Below, one piece after another: positions 27,538 through 37,265 of a DNA stretch of 64,000 bases. Source of the stretch: Flavobacteriales bacterium (lineage in GTDB: Bacteria; Bacteroidota; Bacteroidia; Flavobacteriales; CAJXXR01); the NCBI GenBank assembly GCA_025210805.1, contig JAOAQX010000023.1, forward strand, positions 62,001-126,000, written 5' to 3'. The first letter of the stretch is position 1, and every line of letters starts with the position of its first letter. The translations under genes and the position numbers were made by a program. Under the pieces are notes generated by a model. It did no database searches. It was given only the letters and a program-made list of their open reading frames with translations, and was not told where the DNA came from.

Positions 27538-29577
27538 CTAAAGAAAAGAATAGTTTTTTCCGTAATAAAGCATTTGATCTACAAAATTATCTGGATAAGT
27601 TATTTTTGCACTAGTGATATTTCCATCAGCATCTTTTACTGGGGCGATAATAGGATTTACAAATCCACTATATGGTGCCGAGTTAAATTGTGCGTTTCTT
27701 TCCAAAATTTCTTTATGAAGTTCTTGGTTTACTTTTACTCCATAATTTTCTACTAAGGCTTGCCCTGCTTCAAAATCACCTTCAGATTTTATTCTTTGGG
27801 TTTCTCTTAATAAATCTCCGAATAGCGTATGAAGCTTATCGTAATCTAAGACATTAAAATAGGTTTTACCATCTTTTACTACCTTTTCTATTACACGATC
27901 TTTTTGACCTTTCTCAAATACCCAAGCAGCAACAAATTGACGGTTTCTCATGTGGGCTTCTTCAATATCGGCACCTTGTTCTAGCCTAATCAATTGTGTC
28001 ATCAAACCATTTCTTATATATCCATCATAAGCAGCTTTTCCTACAGCTTTCCAGTCCTCTACAAGACCGAGTTCTTGAAGTTTTGGATCATAAAGATAAT
28101 ATAAACCTACTAAATCTGCACGACCTTCTTCTAGTGTAGAAGCATAGTTTTTAAGTGTTTCTTTAGGTTGTCCAATTCCTGCATTTATTTTACCCGAAGC
28201 ATGTCCAATTACTTCATGAAGTGATGTATGGAGTTTATCTGCCAATGCACCATATTTTTCTTCTAGTTCGATTTCCTCTTTATCATGAGCAAATTCTTTT
28301 AATCGATCACTTCCGCCATCTTGAGCATAAGCATAAACAATATTGGCAAGTGAAACAGATTTAGATCCGTGCTTTTCTCTAATCCAGTTATTGTTTGGTA
28401 AATTGACACCAATAGGTGTAGAAGGCGAGGCATCACCAGCTTCACCAGCAACATTTACAGTTTTGTATTTGATTCCAACTACATTTTTCTTTTTATGATC
28501 CGGTAGTAGGGGAGAATTGTCCTCAAACCATTGTGCATTTTTAGAAAGTACCGACATTTTTTTACTCATGTCAAAGTCCGTAATTTGTACAATAGTTTCA
28601 TAAGAACCTCTATAAGCTTTTGGGTCATTATACACTTCCACAAAACCATTAATATAATCAATGTCTGTAGGGTTATTTGCCCAGGCAATATTATAGGCGT
28701 CCCACATTTTTAAATCACCTGTTTGGTAGTATTTTATTAATAAATCAAAGGCTTTTGCTTGGGCGTCATTCTCGGCAACAGTTTTAGCTTGCTCTAGCCA
28801 ATACACTACTTTTTCTAGTGCTGTACCATACATACCACCTACTTTCCAAACTTTTTCTTCGAGACTTCCATCTGCTTTTCTTACAAGTTTAGAGTTTAAA
28901 CCAATTTCAATAGGTTCTTCACCTTGATTTTTAATCGCTTCAGCATAAAATTTATCTACTTCTTCAGCAGTAATATCAGGGTCATAAAAATTAATTGCAG
29001 AACCTTTTAGTAGTCCTTTTTTAGGGTCTAAATTAACTTTTTTGGCATCCACATTTTTGTCAAAAATAGCAGTAAGGATATCCTTTGATAATTCCTGATT
29101 TGTTGCTGCCAGTAGTGTTTCAAAATAAGTTTGAGAAAAGTCTGGGTTTATTTTGTCATTAGAATAATGATGATGAATCCCGTTTGAAAACCACACACGC
29201 TTAGCATAGGTCATAAAAGATTTCCACTCACCACTTTTTTGGTTTCCTTTATAGTTTGCAACAATATTTTCGATTACTTTCCTAATTTTGAGATTATAAC
29301 GGTAGTTTTGATCCCACATGATATCTCTACCACTTAATCCAGCTTGGTTTAAGAAATAAACTAATTTTTTTTGTCTATCAGATAACTCTTCAAAACCAGG
29401 TACTTGATATCTTAATACTTTGATATCTGCAAACTGATCTACTTTCCAGTTAAACGCTGATTTCGTTTCCTTTTTTTCAATTTTTACGTTTTCCTGAGCC
29501 TTTTTTTCTTGAGTACAAGAAGAAAGACTTAGCAATCCCATGCAACTCAATGCAATGAGGTTTTTATTGATTCTCAT
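27538..29577 (-). CDS. Dipeptidyl-peptidase III family zinc metallopeptidase (lipoprotein)
   Basis: A 679-residue protein with a lipoprotein signal (LIALSCMGLLSLSSC). It belongs to peptidase family M49: the zinc motif HEVIGH in LHTSLHEVIGHASG and the second-half EEGRADLVGLY with the third zinc ligand Glu. M49 enzymes cut dipeptides from the N-terminus of short peptides. The lipobox implies anchoring in the cell envelope, with a role in peptide use. It is monocistronic. Confidence 0.92.
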   Translation of the reverse strand: MRINKNLIALSCMGLLSLSSCTQEKKAQENVKIEKKETKSAFNWKVDQFADIKVLRYQVPGFEELSDRQKKLVYFLNQAGLSGRDIMWDQNYRYNLKIRKVIENIVANYKGNQKSGEWKSFMTYAKRVWFSNGIHHHYSNDKINPDFSQTYFETLLAATNQELSKDILTAIFDKNVDAKKVNLDPKKGLLKGSAINFYDPDITAEEVDKFYAEAIKNQGEEPIEIGLNSKLVRKADGSLEEKVWKVGGMYGTALEKVVYWLEQAKTVAENDAQAKAFDLLIKYYQTGDLKMWDAYNIAWANNPTDIDYINGFVEVYNDPKAYRGSYETIVQITDFDMSKKMSVLSKNAQWFEDNSPLLPDHKKKNVVGIKYKTVNVAGEAGDASPSTPIGVNLPNNNWIREKHGSKSVSLANIVYAYAQDGGSDRLKEFAHDKEEIELEEKYGALADKLHTSLHEVIGHASGKINAGIGQPKETLKNYASTLEEGRADLVGLYYLYDPKLQELGLVEDWKAVGKAAYDGYIRNGLMTQLIRLEQGADIEEAHMRNRQFVAAWVFEKGQKDRVIEKVVKDGKTYFNVLDYDKLHTLFGDLLRETQRIKSEGDFEAGQALVENYGVKVNQELHKEILERNAQFNSAPYSGFVNPIIAPVKDADGNITSAKITYPDNFVDQMLYYGKNYSFL

Positions 29578-29786
29578 GATTTATTTTTTCTGTTATGAGG
29601 TAAAGATAAATATTCTCATGGAAATAGCATGGGAGTCTTCTTGAAGGACATCATTGAAGGTCCCTTTTGTTTACAGAATTTTCTATTGTTAAAAATCTCT
29701 TGTAAATCATTGATTTTTTACAAAACAAACAACTTGTTTATTTTATATTACCCTATAATGTTTGTATTGATATTTTCAACACAAAA

Positions 29787-29804
29787 ATCACCCCAAAGGG
29801 TGAT
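29787..29804. promoter_or_regulatory. Palindromic operator candidate before the two-component operon
   Basis: ATCACCCCAAAGGGTGAT is an 18-bp inverted repeat, about 80 nt before the first gene of the operon. It and about 60 bp upstream (CAAACAACTTGTTTATTTT...) are matched by 33080-33156 just after the operon. Inference: binding site of the operon's own response regulator. Confidence 0.45.
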
Positions 29805-29885
29805 AGGAATAAATTGAATTTCTGCTGAAATTTGGAAGTTATTGTACACGAGTTTGACTATTGTTTATTAAGTAAGAGAATTGTT

Positions 29886-30530
29886 ATGCAGCTAAGAAGT
29901 TTGTATTTAAAAAGGCGAATAGACGCCAATGGAAGAGAATGTTTATCTGGAGAGGTAATCGTTAGAGAAAAGGGTATTGATAAGGCATATCCTGTAAATG
30001 AAGTAGTGAGAAAAGATGGTGCTATGGGTTTAATTGGTATTAATCATATCAACTATACAACAACCGTATTAAGTGAGGATTTTGTTTTAAATTTAGCTTA
30101 TGGTTCAACCCCTTACCCACCTCCTTATTTGATCTCTCAAAGTTCAGAAGAGACAGGAAATGATATTGTGAGTATTTCCCCTCATGCTGTGATTAATGAG
30201 TTAAAGATAGAGATGAATACTACGGGTCTTGATTATACAGTAAGGATTAATTTTGACAATGTAGAAGTTTTGCCGTCAATGATTTTAGAACCTGCTCAAA
30301 GCCAAGTGAGCTATATTAATCCTGTGGGAAATGTTGGGATAGGTGATTTTTATCCTTATTACAGGCTTATTAATGAAGCTACGGGGAGTAAAGAATGTTT
30401 TATAACCAACGCCGAGTTTGTAATTGAAAAACAATATTCTTTTGTGATTACGGATTCTTTAACAAGTAATCCTTTGATGAATCCAAATGAAGGAAATATC
30501 TTTGTTTTTCAGCTGAAAAAAAATGAGTAA
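29886..30530 (+). CDS. Hypothetical protein, first gene of the two-component operon
   Basis: From ATG 29886 (a longer TTG-type start is less likely) the protein has 214 residues: a beta-rich, soluble protein (GSTPYPPPYLISQ, GNVGIGDFYPYYRLIN) without signal peptide or membrane segment. It ends 6 bp before the histidine kinase gene. I do not recognise a family. Its place at the head of the operon suggests a role in, or control by, the signalling system. Confidence 0.75.
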   Translation: MQLRSLYLKRRIDANGRECLSGEVIVREKGIDKAYPVNEVVRKDGAMGLIGINHINYTTTVLSEDFVLNLAYGSTPYPPPYLISQSSEETGNDIVSISPHAVINELKIEMNTTGLDYTVRINFDNVEVLPSMILEPAQSQVSYINPVGNVGIGDFYPYYRLINEATGSKECFITNAEFVIEKQYSFVITDSLTSNPLMNPNEGNIFVFQLKKNE

Positions 30531-30536
30531 AGAACA

Positions 30537-32414
30537 ATGAATGAACTGAAAAATCAGATTTTTTATATTTTGATGATATTTATTTTGAGTATAAATCAAC
30601 AGGTTTGTGCCCAAAATTCTGTTATATCAATAAACGAATATGAGACATATAATGATGCTTTAAAGCTGGAGCGCGTGTATTTTTTGATAGATGCTTTTAC
30701 GTATTCTGATGATAGTTTGGCGATGCACTATGCAAATGAGTATCTTGATTTGGCAACTAAATATGACCATTCTTTACATCTTGGAGCGGCATATAGAAGA
30801 ATAGGGATTATTTATTTTAATAGGAATAATTTAGTTAAGGCATTAGAATTTCATAAAAAAGCTCTTGATATTGATTTAAAAAGAAAAAATAATCAAATGG
30901 CGATAAATTCCGATGTTACTAATATCGCAAAAATTTATATCCTCACAAAGGATTATGATAAAGCCATTAGGTTGTGTGAACAAATTCTTGCTTCAAATAA
31001 GCATAAGGGTACCCCGAAAATGATGGCAGTATCTCAAGGAATATTGGCGAATATATATATCGCTAAAAAAGCCAACCAAAAAGCTTATAATCTTCTAAAT
31101 AAAGCACTAAGAAATATTCAGTTAAAATCAAAATTAGACACTTGGAATAATAAAAAATATTATGAGCCTTATCTTGCTGATATTTTAGTGTATTATATTT
31201 CAGTTTGTTTAGAAGGACAATTTGAACAATGTGATGTTGATAATGATTTATTAAAACTGAAGGGATTGATTGAAAAATATGAGCTGAATAATTTAAGAGC
31301 TGATTTTTCCTATTTTGAGAATAAAAATTGTTTTAATAAAAATAAAACACTCTGTAAAGAACAAGAATTAAACAATTATCAGAATATTTTAAATGAAGAA
31401 GGATCTTATGATAAAGTTGTCAGAATATTAGAGTTGAAAAGGAATTATTATCATCATCAAAATGATATAGAAAAAGTATTAAACACTATGGATCAAATTG
31501 TTTCATTAAAAGAAAAGCAATTTGAGTATGACAAGAATAGTTTTTTAACTAGATATCAAACAGAATTTGAGACAAATATGGCCGTTTCTGAAAAAGAACG
31601 TGCGATGATACTCGTTGAGAAGTCTGAAGATAGAATTCGATTTTTTATTATTTTGTTAATCGCCTTGATCTTAATAATCGCCTTTGGATCAAAGGCATAT
31701 TCTAATAAAAGAAATTTGATGGAGCACGAGCTCTCTTTGCAAAAAAGAACAATTGATGAACTGATTAGTAAAAATGAATTAGAAAGTTTAAAAGGAATTG
31801 TTCAAGGTTCCAATGCTGAAAGACAAAAGATTTCTCATCATCTTCATGATACAATAGGAGCAATGCTGGCAACTGTAAAATTCCAGTTTGAATCTTTAAG
31901 AATGGGAAATCAGAAATCTCAGGAAACAAAAGAACAGTTATTTCAATCCACAGAAGAGCTCATTGATACATCTTGCACGGCAGTGAGAAGGTTGGCACAT
32001 GATCTTAATAAATCCTCAGAACAGTTTAATTTATATGAGAATATCATTAGCCTGAAAAACTCTTTAGAATTAGCACAAAAAGCGAAAGTAACTGTTGAAG
32101 CATCAGAGTATGAAAATAGCAAAATTGCGTCTTATGGTTATGAGCTTAATAATGTCATTCAGGAACTGTTTAGTAATACCCTTAAACATGCAAAAGCTAC
32201 AGAAATCCATGTTCAATTGGCAATGTTTGACAATATTTTCCAAATCCTCTTTGAAGATAATGGAGTAGGGTTTGAGATAGAAAAAATAACGCAAGGATTA
32301 GGTTTGAAATCCATTCGAAAAAGAGTCAATAAACTAAAAGGTAGCTTAGAAATAGACTCACATAGAAACAGTGGAACTACTTTTATCATTGAAATACCTC
32401 TAAAAAATGAGTAA
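30537..32414 (+). CDS. TPR-containing sensor histidine kinase (LytS/NarX-like HisKA_3 type)
   Basis: A 625-residue protein. It has a signal peptide (to about residue 26), TPR-like helical repeats (about 60-330), one membrane helix (about 368-384) and a coiled linker. HisKA_3 follows, with ERQKISHHLHD (phospho-acceptor His about 437), then an HATPase_c domain with ELFSNTLKHAKA and DNGVGF...GLGLKSIRKRV. This is the Bacteroidota layout in which a periplasmic TPR sensor drives a NarL-type regulator. Its stop overlaps the regulator gene by 8 bp. Confidence 0.93.
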   Translation: MNELKNQIFYILMIFILSINQQVCAQNSVISINEYETYNDALKLERVYFLIDAFTYSDDSLAMHYANEYLDLATKYDHSLHLGAAYRRIGIIYFNRNNLVKALEFHKKALDIDLKRKNNQMAINSDVTNIAKIYILTKDYDKAIRLCEQILASNKHKGTPKMMAVSQGILANIYIAKKANQKAYNLLNKALRNIQLKSKLDTWNNKKYYEPYLADILVYYISVCLEGQFEQCDVDNDLLKLKGLIEKYELNNLRADFSYFENKNCFNKNKTLCKEQELNNYQNILNEEGSYDKVVRILELKRNYYHHQNDIEKVLNTMDQIVSLKEKQFEYDKNSFLTRYQTEFETNMAVSEKERAMILVEKSEDRIRFFIILLIALILIIAFGSKAYSNKRNLMEHELSLQKRTIDELISKNELESLKGIVQGSNAERQKISHHLHDTIGAMLATVKFQFESLRMGNQKSQETKEQLFQSTEELIDTSCTAVRRLAHDLNKSSEQFNLYENIISLKNSLELAQKAKVTVEASEYENSKIASYGYELNNVIQELFSNTLKHAKATEIHVQLAMFDNIFQILFEDNGVGFEIEKITQGLGLKSIRKRVNKLKGSLEIDSHRNSGTTFIIEIPLKNE

Positions 32415-33048
32415 AATAAAAATCGCTTTGGTAGATGATCATTCTCTATTTACCGAAACACTAAAAAATATGCTAGCGAACGAAGATGATTTCATAATTG
32501 TTGGGACATTTACTACGGCATCTTCTTTCATCAACTTTGTAGAAAAACAAAGAGTTGATGTGTGCTTAATGGACTTAGGAATGCCACATCTAAACGGTTT
32601 TCAAGCTGTAGAACAAACAAAAAAGTATAATGCCTACATAAAGTTTATTGCACTTACAATGTCTAGCTCTGCCAAAAGTTTAAATCAAGCAAAGAGTGTA
32701 GGTTTTGATGGATATTTGATAAAAAACACCTCATATAATGATTTGAAAACTGCTATCAAAAGAGTGTCTCAAGGACAAAAGGTATATGACCTTCTTCCTG
32801 ACGATATGAAAATAAGTTCTGAAGAAAGTCAAGAAAATAAAATCGATTTTTCGGTAGTTACCAAAAGAGAAAAAGAAATTTTAGGACTTATTCTAGATTC
32901 CAAAACAACGGAGGAAATTGCTGCCAAACTCTATATCTCCGAAAATACGGTTAAAACACATCGTAAAAACATCTTTAGAAAACTAAAAATAAAAAATAGC
33001 GCAGGTTTACTGCATATAGCAGAAGAATATGATTTATGGCTTAGGTAA
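32407..33048 (+). CDS. NarL/LuxR-type response regulator
   Basis: A 213-residue protein: an N-terminal receiver domain (D10/D11, phospho-acceptor D56 in VCLMDLGMP, KNTS Lys near 107) and a C-terminal LuxR helix-turn-helix (TKREKEILGLILDSKTTEEIAAKLYISENTVKTHRKNI, positions about 155-192). It is the partner of the overlapping histidine kinase. Likely targets are the two CCCnnAAAGGG palindromes that bracket the operon. Confidence 0.94.
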   Translation: MSKIKIALVDDHSLFTETLKNMLANEDDFIIVGTFTTASSFINFVEKQRVDVCLMDLGMPHLNGFQAVEQTKKYNAYIKFIALTMSSSAKSLNQAKSVGFDGYLIKNTSYNDLKTAIKRVSQGQKVYDLLPDDMKISSEESQENKIDFSVVTKREKEILGLILDSKTTEEIAAKLYISENTVKTHRKNIFRKLKIKNSAGLLHIAEEYDLWLR

Positions 33049-33140
33049 TTGTTGATATTTTAGTAATATCGCATTAAGTCAAACAATTTGTTTATTTTTT
33101 ATACATTAAATAGAATTATCACAAATTTTAAACAGAAAAA

Positions 33141-33156
33141 TACCCTTAAAGGGTGA
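33141..33156. promoter_or_regulatory. Second palindromic operator candidate, after the two-component operon
   Basis: TACCCTTAAAGGGTGA, with a CAAACAATTTGTTTATTTT block about 60 bp upstream, as at the first site (29725-29804). It has no protein gene within 390 bp downstream, only the candidate RNA region 33157-33485. Confidence 0.45.
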
Positions 33157-33485
33157 TTGACACTAATGAATTATCTAAGTAATTTTGAATAAGTTTTTTG
33201 GTACAAAGAATATTTGTTTAGCGTAATAAGTTTACAAGGGATGTAAAAGAATAGATAATTAAGATAATACATAGTTTGTTAATTTTGAATAGTTATTTAA
33301 TAAATAAGCTTGCCATACTCGTTTAAAGTGTTCGAGTTAGTTAAACACAGTATGTGCAATAATGGTTATAAGGTTGGTTATTATACAGGGATAATTTAAA
33401 AAAATAAAAATTTGAATGTTTAATAAGTGTTTTTAAACTGAGATCAGACGATTTTCCCCAAATGGTTTGTTTCTCAGTTTTTTTT
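33157..33485 (+). ncRNA. Candidate small RNA or peptide transcript
   Basis: A stretch of about 330 nt lies between the second operator-like palindrome and a strong terminator, with no long reading frame. The only frames are very short: MNYLSNFE (33166-33192) and a 15-codon MCNNGYKVGYYTGII (33352-33399). Promoter-like element, defined end and no gene are what one would expect of a regulated sRNA or short peptide. No known RNA family recognised. Confidence 0.35.
33435..33485 (+). terminator. Rho-independent terminator
   Basis: AAACTGAGA...TCTCAGTTT followed by eight T on the plus strand. It ends the candidate RNA and precedes the hmgL promoter. Confidence 0.8.
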
Positions 33486-33530
33486 ATGGTATGTATAGGG
33501 ATTCTCATAAAATTCATCCCTGAAATATCT

Positions 33531-33538
33531 TACATTTG
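33531..33538 (+). promoter_or_regulatory. -7 box TACATTTG of the hmgL operon
   Basis: An exact TAnnTTTG match that ends 2 nt before an ATG (33541). Transcription would begin at or inside the small upstream reading frame. Confidence 0.6.
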
Positions 33539-33540
33539 CG

Positions 33541-33594
33541 ATGAATAAAGAATTGCAGAGCAATTGGATTGTCATTTATCAATTGTTTTTATGA
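33541..33594 (+). CDS. 17-codon upstream reading frame coupled to hmgL
   Basis: ATG 33541 encodes MNKELQSNWIVIYQLFL and stops at TGA 33592-33594, which overlaps the hmgL ATG (33591) as ATGA. The overlap and the promoter placement suggest translation of the short frame with coupled re-initiation at hmgL. No attenuator hairpin is obvious and the peptide has no run of one amino acid. Confidence 0.45.
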   Translation: MNKELQSNWIVIYQLFL

Positions 33595-34490
33595 AAATGA
33601 CAAAACCACCACTCCAAATAAAAAATGCTAGAAACATGAAGCTTGTAGAATGTCCAAGAGATGCCATGCAGGGTATCACAGATTTTATACCCACTGAGTT
33701 AAAAATAGATTATCTAAACGCACTTTTAAGAGTTGGCTATGATGTTCTTGATTTTGGATCTTTTGTTTCTCCTAAAGCGATTCCTCAATTGAAAGATACT
33801 CAAGAAGTTCTTGAAAACTTAAATTTAGAAGAATCTAAAACGGAGTTATTAGCAATTATTGCCAACTATAGAGGTGCAGAACAAGCATGCAATAATCAAC
33901 AGATTAAGCATCTAGGTTTTCCTCTTTCTGTGTCAGAGACATTTCAAAAAAGAAATACCAATAAATCCATCAGCGAGGCTCTTGAAAGCATTGCAAGGAT
34001 TCAAGACTTGGTTTTAAAAGGAAATCAAAGCTTAAATATCTATCTTTCCATGGGTTTTGGAAATCCGTATGACGAGCATTTTGATCCAGAATTATTAATG
34101 GAATTGACAGAAAAATTGGTTCAGATGGAAATTTACCACATCATTCCCTCTGATACAATAGGAGTGGCTAGTCCAGAAATTATTCTAGACATTTTTCCAA
34201 AATTGATAAAAGAATTTCCAAAAGTAGAATGGGGAGCACATCTACATTCTACCCCACAAAGCACCAAAGAAAAACTCCAAGCAGTTTATGAAGCAAAATG
34301 TCATAGATTAGATATGGCTGTACAAGGTTTTGGAGGTTGTCCAATGGCTAAAGATGATTTGGTAGGAAATATTGCAACAGAAAGAGTTCTTAATTTTTTA
34401 GAGAATCATAAAATTTCACACAGTTTAAATGCTTTACACTTTGAATCTGCATACAATATTGCTTCAGATATTTTTGAAAATCATCATTAA
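33591..34490 (+). CDS. Hydroxymethylglutaryl-CoA lyase
   Basis: A 299-residue TIM-barrel enzyme of the HMGL-like family. Seen: the N-terminal KLVECPRDAMQG with the metal-binding Asp, YDVLDFGSFVSPKAIPQ, SMGFGNPYDE, and the H-x-H in GAHLHSTP plus GGCPMAKDDLVGN with the catalytic Cys. It splits HMG-CoA into acetyl-CoA and acetoacetate in leucine breakdown. The GG-CP loop and chain length fit HMG-CoA lyase better than isopropylmalate synthase. First large gene of a run up to 41397. Confidence 0.9.
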   Translation: MKMTKPPLQIKNARNMKLVECPRDAMQGITDFIPTELKIDYLNALLRVGYDVLDFGSFVSPKAIPQLKDTQEVLENLNLEESKTELLAIIANYRGAEQACNNQQIKHLGFPLSVSETFQKRNTNKSISEALESIARIQDLVLKGNQSLNIYLSMGFGNPYDEHFDPELLMELTEKLVQMEIYHIIPSDTIGVASPEIILDIFPKLIKEFPKVEWGAHLHSTPQSTKEKLQAVYEAKCHRLDMAVQGFGGCPMAKDDLVGNIATERVLNFLENHKISHSLNALHFESAYNIASDIFENHH

Positions 34491-34500
34491 AAAAAACTAA

Positions 34501-35739
34501 ATGAAAGCAAGTATTATCACCATAGGAGATGAATTACTGATAGGACAAGTAATTGATACAAATTCTAGCTATATCGGTAAAAATCTCAATGATTTAGGAT
34601 TTTATATCCAAGAAAAAAGAGCCATTGCGGATAAAGAGGCCGATATTATTGAAGCCATTGAATCTACGGCAAAGCATTCAGATTTATGTATTGTAACGGG
34701 TGGACTAGGACCCACAAAAGATGATATTACCAAAAAAACAATTTGCAAAATTTGGGATGACAAGTTAGAATCCAAAAAGGATTTGGAAACTTATTTAAAA
34801 TCTTGGTATGAAGCAAGAGGTTTAGATTTTTCTTTTGCTAGACAAGAACAAGCTTGGGTTCCCACAAAATGTCAATATTTTCAGAATCCTGTAGGAACAG
34901 CATCTGCTATGATTTTAGAAAAAGACAACTGCCAGTTTGTGTTTCTCCCAGGTGTTCCTTCTGAACTCTATGCATTTTTTGATCACTATCTTTTAGATTT
35001 TTTCAAAAAACTAGAACATGAGCAAAAAGTAGCGCATAGATACCTCATTACTCATGGAATGCCAGAAAGTGAAATCGCTAATATTCTTTCTGATATCGAA
35101 AATGAACTTCCTGAGGAAATAAGTCTAGCTTATTTGCCTAATTTTAGAACAGTAAGACTTAGATTGACCGCTGTTTATAAAGATCAGAAAATTGCTGAAC
35201 GACTCGAATATTATTTTACAGAGATCAAAAAAAGATTAACTGATATTTCCTTGTATGAAGGTGATTTAACTCCCGAAATGTATTTGAGTAAAACGTTAAA
35301 GAAACAAAACCTAACTTTTGCTTCTGCGGAAAGTTGCACGGCAGGGAGAATTGCATCTGCTATGACGAGCATGTCGGGTTCTTCTAGTTATTTTATGGGT
35401 TCTGTACTTTCTTATGACAATAAAGTAAAGAAAAAATTGTTAGGAGTAAAGCAAAGTACGCTAGATCAAGTGGGAGCAGTGAGTGAAGAAACCGTTATCC
35501 AAATGGCTAAAGGTGTTGCAGAACTTATGCAAACAGATATTGCTATTTCCACATCGGGAATTGCAGGTCCTACAGGAGGATCTGAAGAAAAGCCAGTAGG
35601 GACTACTTGGTTCGGAATCTATATAAATGGGCGTATTTTTACAAAAAAAGTTAGATTTAGATCTAATAGGGGTCGGAATCTAGAACAAGCAACAAAAGAA
35701 GCAATTATTTTGTTGATTAAATATTTGAAAGAACAATGA
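34501..35739 (+). CDS. cinA: CinA family nicotinamide-nucleotide amidase/ADP-ribose pyrophosphatase-like protein
   Basis: A 412-residue two-domain protein. The N-terminal MoCF-like domain (GDELLIGQVIDTNS and VTGGLGPTKDDITK) and the C-terminal amidase domain (ASAESCTAGRIASAMTSMSGSS and STSGIAGPTGGSEEKPVGTTW) fit full-length CinA. The C-terminal domain deamidates nicotinamide mononucleotide in pyridine-nucleotide recycling. Cytoplasmic. Its stop overlaps the next start by 4 bp. Confidence 0.95.
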   Translation: MKASIITIGDELLIGQVIDTNSSYIGKNLNDLGFYIQEKRAIADKEADIIEAIESTAKHSDLCIVTGGLGPTKDDITKKTICKIWDDKLESKKDLETYLKSWYEARGLDFSFARQEQAWVPTKCQYFQNPVGTASAMILEKDNCQFVFLPGVPSELYAFFDHYLLDFFKKLEHEQKVAHRYLITHGMPESEIANILSDIENELPEEISLAYLPNFRTVRLRLTAVYKDQKIAERLEYYFTEIKKRLTDISLYEGDLTPEMYLSKTLKKQNLTFASAESCTAGRIASAMTSMSGSSSYFMGSVLSYDNKVKKKLLGVKQSTLDQVGAVSEETVIQMAKGVAELMQTDIAISTSGIAGPTGGSEEKPVGTTWFGIYINGRIFTKKVRFRSNRGRNLEQATKEAIILLIKYLKEQ

Positions 35740-37259
35740 TAAAAAAAAGCATTATACTGTTTATTCTGAGCTTTCTTGCTTTAGGAATGTCAAATTTATT
35801 GGTTGTTTCTTGTGAGAAAGATGATATTTTTACAGGTTCCCAAGTCGATTTTAGTTTTTCAACAGATACTTTAATTTTCGATACCGTTTTTACCTCAGTA
35901 GGTTCTGTTACACGTAGAGTAAAAATCAGGAATCATGAAGACGAAATGGTCAAAATTTCCAATATTTATATCAATAAAACAGAAATTTCTTCTACCCAAT
36001 GGAAAGTAAATATTGATGGAAACCCAACAACGAATATTAAAGATTTAGAGATTTTTCCAAATGACAGTATTTTTGTTTTCGTAGAAACTACGATCAACCC
36101 AAATGCAAATAAAGACCCATTTATTTCGGAAGCTGATTTAGTAGTTGAAGTGAATGAATCTAAGAAAAAAATTCATCTTGTAGCTTGGGGACAAAATGCC
36201 CGTTTCTATAACTATAATGCCATCGATAGTTTTTATAATAACAAAGGCGATACCTTTATTTTAAGGCATTTTAGAGTAGATACAGATACTACTTTAACTG
36301 CAGATTTACCTCATGTTTTTTATAGAAGCATTGTGGTGAGAAATAATGCTACGCTTACTATTGCCAAAGGTGCTAGAGTTCACATGCACACCAGTACCAA
36401 TATTATTGTTCACCAAGGTGGAAAACTAAAAATAGAAGGAGAAGGGTTTAATGAAGACCGAGTAATTATTACCAGTACCAGAACAGATGCCGAGTATAAA
36501 AACAGACCCGGAAGATGGGGGCTTATTCGAATTTGTCAAGATGCTGGAAAATCGAGTATTAAAAATGCTGAGATAAAAAATGGAACTATTGGTTGCTATC
36601 TCGGTTCAGGATATATTGGAGAAAAATTCAATTCTGCTTTAACACCAGAGCTTTCAATAGAAAATTCGATTATTAGAAACCATACAAATCATGGTTTAAT
36701 TCTTCAATCAGGAAAAGCAAATATTGACAACTCAGAAATATCAGATTGTGGTGAAACACTCATTTTTGCCTATATAGGCGGAATGTACAAAATGAATCAT
36801 TTGACACTTGCAAATTATTTTAGTGGAAGAAATGCATCCTCAGTAGTTCTCACAAATCATTCTACAGACGAAGATAATGAGATCTTTGAAGAAAAAGCAT
36901 TAGATTTTAGTATGAAAAATTCTATTGTATATGGTTCCTATACCAATGAATTGATTACCGATAAAAAAGATGGAGTAGGGTGGGACTATGTTTTTGAAAA
37001 TAATTTAATTCGTTTTGATAACGATAAAATAGACACCTCAAATACGGCGCACTTTGTTAATAATATCTTTAACGAAGATCCAAAATTTATAGAGAGATAT
37101 GATGATTTTCTTTCAAATTATCGTTTAGATTCCCTTTCGGAAGCCCAAAACAAGGCAAATATCAATTTTTCTAATAATCTCCCTATTGATCTTGATGGAA
37201 ACAACCGCTTGCAAGATGGTAAACCAGATCTAGGAGCTTATGAACGAGAAGAAAACTAA
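35736..37259 (+). CDS. Right-handed beta-helix lipoprotein
   Basis: A 507-residue protein with a lipoprotein signal and lipobox LLVVSC (Cys about 26). The N-terminal half has an immunoglobulin-like pattern (VTRRVKIRNHEDEMVKISNIYI), followed by beta-helix-type repeats (RSIVVRNNATLTIAKGARVHMH, NHGLILQSGKANIDNSEIS). It ends DLDGNNRLQDGKPDLGAYE, a motif typical of secreted Bacteroidota beta-helix proteins. Probably exposed on the outer membrane; ligand unknown. Overlaps cinA by 4 bp. Confidence 0.85.
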   Translation: MIKKSIILFILSFLALGMSNLLVVSCEKDDIFTGSQVDFSFSTDTLIFDTVFTSVGSVTRRVKIRNHEDEMVKISNIYINKTEISSTQWKVNIDGNPTTNIKDLEIFPNDSIFVFVETTINPNANKDPFISEADLVVEVNESKKKIHLVAWGQNARFYNYNAIDSFYNNKGDTFILRHFRVDTDTTLTADLPHVFYRSIVVRNNATLTIAKGARVHMHTSTNIIVHQGGKLKIEGEGFNEDRVIITSTRTDAEYKNRPGRWGLIRICQDAGKSSIKNAEIKNGTIGCYLGSGYIGEKFNSALTPELSIENSIIRNHTNHGLILQSGKANIDNSEISDCGETLIFAYIGGMYKMNHLTLANYFSGRNASSVVLTNHSTDEDNEIFEEKALDFSMKNSIVYGSYTNELITDKKDGVGWDYVFENNLIRFDNDKIDTSNTAHFVNNIFNEDPKFIERYDDFLSNYRLDSLSEAQNKANINFSNNLPIDLDGNNRLQDGKPDLGAYEREEN

Positions 37260-37265
37260 CAGAAA

